NCBI GenBank assembly: GCA_023512835.1 | Contig: CM042090.1 | Span: 24,405,783-24,469,782 of the forward strand | Length of the DNA stretch: 64,000 nucleotides | Source: Taxillus chinensis | Lineage: Eukaryota; Streptophyta; Magnoliopsida; Santalales; Loranthaceae | Reading direction: 5' to 3' | Part shown: positions 59,181 through 64,000 of the stretch, one piece after another | Layout: each line of letters begins with the position of its first letter | Numbering within the stretch: the first letter of the stretch is position 1 | The notes under the pieces: generated by a model | Told to the model about the DNA's origin: nothing | Seen by the model: the letters and a program-made list of their open reading frames with translations, nothing else | The model's database searches: none | Program-made: the position numbers and the translations under genes

Positions 59181-59901
59181 TCGTAAAACATGAATTAGGT
59201 CTCATTTATGTCGAAAATAAAAGGTTATGTTTGTTTGGTTAAATTAGATTATTTTTCAAAATATAAATCATTTTTAAATTTATATCACTTATAATTACTT
59301 TTAAATTAAAAATAATATCAAGGGTTTTTGGGATTGCTAATAGCTTTTTTGTCCTGCCCTCCATAAGTTCGTTTTCCCCCTTTTCTTTCCCCATGGGAGA
59401 TATCAGCCTCAGCAGGCCTGAACTTAACTGATTGTTTCCGCTCTACTATATACCCCTTATTATCTTCTTAAAATTCCATCTTCTTCTTAAAAAAAGGGCC
59501 AATTGATTAAATCACAGCTCTGATTCTAAAACTACACCAGAGGAAAGCTAAAAAAACCAAAAAAAAAAAAAAAACAAAGAGTCGAATACCCATACTAGAT
59601 CAAATTTACATACATTAATCGGTTAATAATTTAATTCAAATGCCCGACATGTGTGTATGATAATGTCATCCACGAATCGTGGATTTACATTAGAACTGAG
59701 GCAGAGTTCACGCCTAGAGCACTCTATAGCCTTGACAATCAAAGATGAAATGCATCTATATGCTTTAACCAAAAAGGGTGACACGTAGCCTGGTTGGCTC
59801 GGATCGACAGAAGGGGGAAATGGGAATATGCATGCACGTCGCCGTAATATTACAATTAAAACCTAAAAGAAAATTAATGTGTCAAAATTTGAGAGTACGC
59901 C
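59181..59901. other. Intergenic between the duplicated segment and the WW-protein gene
   Basis: AT-rich with an A-run at 59560. The right part should include the 3' UTR of the minus-strand WW gene. Nothing else recognised. Confidence 0.45.
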
Positions 59902-62900
59902 TCATTTCGTGGGTTTGGTCCAGGTTGTCTCCGAGGTGGCAATATTTGCATAATAAACCTGCTTTGAAGATTCGTCCCAGCAAGCCTAACCCAAAATAAA
60001 TAAATAAAAATAATCATAACTTCAACACAAAAAAAAATAAAAAAATAAAACTTTGCCCAAGGCATCAATGTTTCTTGTGCCGTGGCAGGAAAAATAATAG
60101 ATTACCTACATCCATTGGCAGTTTCGATTTGAATCTACTAAAGCTTAGTTGCAAAGCATCGGAAATACCTGCCATCCAGAAGGGAGATCCCCACAGAGGG
60201 GCATTAAATCAGGCTGAGGGCCTTCATCAGCAACAACCTCGGATGGTGTTGGTGCCGTTTCACGGGCAGCTTTCCTTCGCTTTACCCGTTCTCGCCTGTA
60301 AATTTTTTTTTTTTTTTTTTTTCAAAAATTTTGCAACAAAATGAAAATATTAGAAAGAAAGGTGCCTCCGCGAGAGGTTTTGGGAAAAACATAAAACTAC
60401 TTTCGACTTGATTCAAGTATAATGTCATCCCCACTGGATATGCAGGAGTTGCAAGTAAACACTTAATTTGTTTCACATGTCCATCCCAAGTGAGAGCACT
60501 GGATTTTGCATTCCTTCATAAACATGAACAGTGGTAATACATTCTGCAGTTTATACATACACATACGTAATGAAGTTTATCAGCAGTAATAGTAGCTAAA
60601 TATATATATATATATATATATATTTTAAGTAGGTGATAGATCTTAAGCAAAAACACGAATACTGTTTGTGTGGAAACCAGTTACCATGCACGAAACTAGA
60701 TTTGATTTCTTTTTTCTTTCATATAAAAACACCATGGGGATACCAATAAAGAGAGCTGCAGAAAGGTCCACACATACCAATTGCCACCAAGAGGTAGAAA
60801 ATTGGCATTATCTCTGGCCTCTCCACTGGAGATTTGCTGTGCACGCCATTCCTGCCATACCAAAAAGATGTCAGACACCAAAAGTCTCAAACAAGGCACT
60901 CCCAACAATGAGTCGTCCATCACCAACCTCTATTTCCCTTTGACGCTTCTTCTCCATAAAGTCATAAGAATTTTCTGGTTCATCTTCATCGTCTTCATGT
61001 AACTCCTCTTTGGCTGCCTTCCACTAAAAACATATTTACTAAAACTAGATTAAACATGCATTTTAACGAAAAGAACTTCCTCAACTCAGCAAACTAATAA
61101 GAGAATGAAAACAATACCTTGTCCACAAGTTTGGAGACCTTCTTGTTGGACCTCAATGAAGGAGCAACAGAAACTGTCCGTTTTTTACTTCGTAAAGCTG
61201 ATGAAGACATATAAATCATTTATATAGGGAAGTTAAAGATTGTAAATCAATTTTATCTAGATAGGGAAAAAAATTTGAACATGTAATATAAACAAATCAC
61301 CTTTAGACACAATCTTAGCAGTTGAACTCCCAGCAGTTGCAGATGTACCAGTAGTGGCTCTAGAAGAAGTGGTGGCAGCTTTTATTGATGGCACAGGATC
61401 ACTCTCAATTACAGAAGTGACTGCTACAGCTTGTGCCAAAGTTGAGATTATTGGACCATCCAAAGGTGCCACACTAGTCACATTTGCAATGGCAGGAGCA
61501 TCAGGAATCAGAGTAACATCTGCAACAGCAGAAACATCAGTCGTAGTCACATCTGGAATGGCAGCAAAAGATCCAATTTGCCTGGTAGGAAGACCACTAT
61601 ATGCCTCAGTACCAGATTTGCTTTGATAAGCTGAAGATTCTGCACCAGCAACTAATGGTATTGGGACCACATTACCAATGGGGTTCACTAGCGTGGGAGC
61701 AGCATTTGCATAGGTACTGGGAATAACTTCATAATATGCAGGTTGATGGAGCACGGCAACGTGATGTCCATAAATGTTACTGCTTGTAACTTCAGTAATT
61801 GTTTGCCCATAATAGTCAAAATTTGAATCTGGGTAGGACAGCTTGTATGGCTCTGCATAGGAAGGTGGTAAAGCATCTGAATAGGTTGGGGGCAGAGGAC
61901 AGGAGGGTTCTGGTTCATCAGGAGGAGGTGGAGGAACCAATTCATTTTCAGGGGGTGGTGGTGGGATCCATTCATCGTCTGGTGGAGGAGGGACAATTGA
62001 AACATCCTCAGATATCAGGCCCGAGTATCCAATAGGTGGATTTGGATGAACAGCAGATTCTTGTGGTAGAGCAAAAGCTCCAGTGTGGAGTGTATCTTCA
62101 TAGATAGTATTGCTTGCAGGAATAGCATCATCAACTTCCATGTCCACATCCATGTCCTCATCTTCCCCTGCATTGAGGCCCGGCTTTGGTACAAATTCAC
62201 CAAGCCCATTTCCATTACAAATTTCCTCACCATTCATTCCAACAGGATCATCCAAATGTGCAATAGAATAAACGGATGGAGGAACACATTCAGCATTGAC
62301 ATCATTGTTTGGAGCGACATCATTGTTTGGAGCTTCGTTGGGTGAATAATTTTGAAAAAAAGGTGTGCTGGCATTAGGAGACACAACAGAAGGTTCAGAA
62401 GAACAAGCAGCACCCTTTAAAGGTTCATCTGTTTGATTTCCATGCTTCAAGCTTTCCATCAGCTTATCCTCACCTTTAACAGCAAAATCGGTACTAGTTT
62501 CAGACAAAGCTGTTGTCTTAGCAGCATGACTGATCTCGTCATTCATGGCTAATTCCAACTGTTTAAGCCGCTTTTCAGAGTACTCCCAGAATGGAAGCAG
62601 AGACGATCCATAAGACATAAGTGCCCTTATATCAAAAAGCCTAACTTCAATTTCCATCACATATTTTGACACCCAATCATGTTCAGGCCTGAAACCAATT
62701 GTAAAGCATAGAAGCACAAAATATAAGAACAATAATATTTCAAAAAATAGGAATATAAGCGTCACATGCACAAGCAGATATTTGTTCTACTTGAAGTTTG
62801 TGGCTTGTGAGAAGATCAAAGAGAAAGCAGAATAGAACAAGTAGCACATACAGTTTCAGTGACTTCAATTTTTCTAACAAGAATTCACCGTGACTAATCA

Positions 62901-63660
62901 GACTAAAAGAAATGTAAATGCCATTTCTATGCTCCTCTTGAGCTGCTATTTCATGAAGGTGCTCATTGGATCCAGTTCCTGCTGATTCCCCATTGATCAA
63001 GAGAGCATCACCAGAATTCTCAGAATACAGGTAGTTTTGCACAAAGGGCGCATCCCCGTATGGATAACTACCAGCAGCAGACCCAGTTGTTATTTGGATT
63101 TGATTAGATTCATTACCCTGGTTTCCAGACTCCAAAACCTTTACGTTCTGTTTATCTAATTTCCCAGCATCTGAAATCAAATTGGCACCCCCACAAACAA
63201 CTTTAGTAAGCATAGCTGAAGAATCACCCACTTCAACTAAATTAGAACTGGATTCATGAGTTCCTTGAGTAATAGGTAGAGTATCCTGCTCAAAGGTCAA
63301 TACAGTCCCCTGAGCCAAAACTTTAGGTATTTCCCATGAAGTTTCCCCAGTCTCTGTATTCCAGTAATAATATTGACTACTCTCTTCATGCAAGACCATC
63401 TTCCAACCTGAATACACATCTCCACTCTGCATAGCAGACATTCCAAGAACAGAGTCTTGTTCTGTCGAATCCATTTCTTTGCTCAAAGAACCAGCACCAG
63501 TAGCATCAATTTCTCCAGCATCATTGGCCACTGTGTTAATAATGCCATCTCCAGGAGTAAAATCTTTGTCCTGCCCCTTTTGCTCAACTGTTTGAGCAGT
63601 AAGATCTTCAACTGCATCAGTGTCAATATTTTTGCAATCTTCAGCAAGAGTTCCTTTCAC
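59902..63660 (-). CDS. WW-domain protein, formin-binding protein 4-like (5' end outside or unresolved)
   Basis: Minus-strand exons 63660-62852, 62688-61301, 61197-61118, 61023-60928, 60851-60778, 60295-60169 and 59985-59902 join in phase to 885 residues with TGA at 59904-59902; the N-terminus is missing. The first WW domain is in the first exon (GWKMVLHEESSQYYYWNTET then GETSWEIP, with both Trp). The second, GWQACWDESSKQVYYAN then ETTWTKP, ends only two residues before the stop. Between them lie a predicted helical segment (EIEVRLFDIRALMSYGSSLLPFW), a proline-rich tract with repeated PPPPP runs, a Ser/Thr/Ala-rich stretch, and a basic helix (DFMEKKRQREIEEWRAQQ). WW domains bind Pro-rich ligands, and FNBP4-type proteins are linked to splicing factors; a role here is inference. 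Arabidopsis At3g13225 is a possible relative, from memory. Upstream exons continue left on the minus strand, toward or past position 64000. Confidence 0.85.
60598..60622. repeat. (TA)n microsatellite in a WW-gene intron
   Basis: About 12 TA units between exons 60169-60295 and 60778-60851. The same intron also has a T-run at 60303. Confidence 0.9.
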
Positions 63661-64000
63661 CTAGCAAAGCAATAAGTAGCATGCTTGGATTTAGATGATT
63701 GCTTAAAATTGCTAAAGAAACAAATTTTGGGACCACACTTACCAGCAACCCCTGGGCTGGTCAATCCAGAAAAAGACCGAGAATTGTTATTATTAAATGA
63801 AAAACAGGTGATTAATATGCTGATCTTCTCAATTACAGACAGCAGCTCTTGAGTAACCTATTTTTCCGACCAAATTTCTGTAAAGACTAAATTTTATCTT
63901 ATAAAATATTTATTTTTCTACCAATGTCCAAATTCTACAGAACAAATCCACCAGGGGTTATAAAAAAACTTGGTTTACATGTAGCTTCTTTAAAGAACTA
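63661..64000 (-). other. 5' part of the WW-protein gene, intron and possible microexon
   Basis: On the minus strand GGGTTGCTG (63751-63743) lies between an AG (CCAGCCCAG) and a strong GTAAGT donor at 63742. If used, it adds Gly-Leu-Leu in frame before VKGTLAED. The remaining sequence to the window end looks intronic, and I cannot place further exons. Confidence 0.35.

Noticed and set aside
61354..62345. Plus-strand frames opposite the WW-protein exon
   Set aside because: Shadows of the long minus-strand exon, which has domain support and consistent splice phases.

Overview
This window is nuclear DNA of a flowering plant, most likely a eudicot. It is AT-rich and intron-rich, and holds four recognisable host genes set among transposable elements. 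I found no prokaryotic features, CRISPR arrays or convincing tRNA/rRNA genes. The species cannot be named from the sequence alone.

Host genes. (1) 1887-20060, minus: a P-class pentatricopeptide repeat (PPR) protein split over 14 coding exons that join in frame to about 824 codons. (2) 46483-49411, plus: farnesyl diphosphate synthase, 12 exons, 341 residues, both Asp-rich motifs intact. (3) 55194-56966, plus: a two-exon FHA-domain protein of the NIPP1/PPP1R8 type, with an RVAF motif that fits PP1 docking. (4) 59902 to beyond the right edge, minus: a proline-rich protein with two WW domains, resembling formin-binding protein 4. Genes 2 to 4 form a compact gene-rich block. Gene 1 is enlarged by transposons in its introns.

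Mobile DNA. A degenerate Ty1/copia element (9354-14680) lies in one PPR intron. It carries a LINE 3' end inside its body and an unrelated insert of about 295 bp in its 3' LTR. A PIF/Harbinger-type element with TAA target duplications and a GC-rich core (18047-18776) lies in another PPR intron. From 22947 to 28577 there is a 5.6 kb element with perfect 20-bp inverted ends, a perfect 8-bp target duplication (hAT hallmarks) and long CTCGA-rich subterminal arrays. Inside it is a broken, intron-containing copy of the start of a ribosomal protein eS8 (RPS8) gene. A 1.2 kb LTR element without coding capacity lies at 31991-33214. Two small TTA-flanked MITEs (33903-34292, 41742-42122), two copies of a 560-600 bp GGTTTGGTTT-rich repeat (28590, 44880) and a second, Tnt1-like copia relic (51040-53980) complete the set.

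The most unusual object is the 5.6 kb gene-capturing hAT-like element. Next come the miniature LTR element, the recurring C-rich cores inside otherwise AT-rich elements, and a 190 bp segment shared between the intron of the FHA gene and a site 3 kb downstream, next to a 78-bp in-frame tandem repeat.
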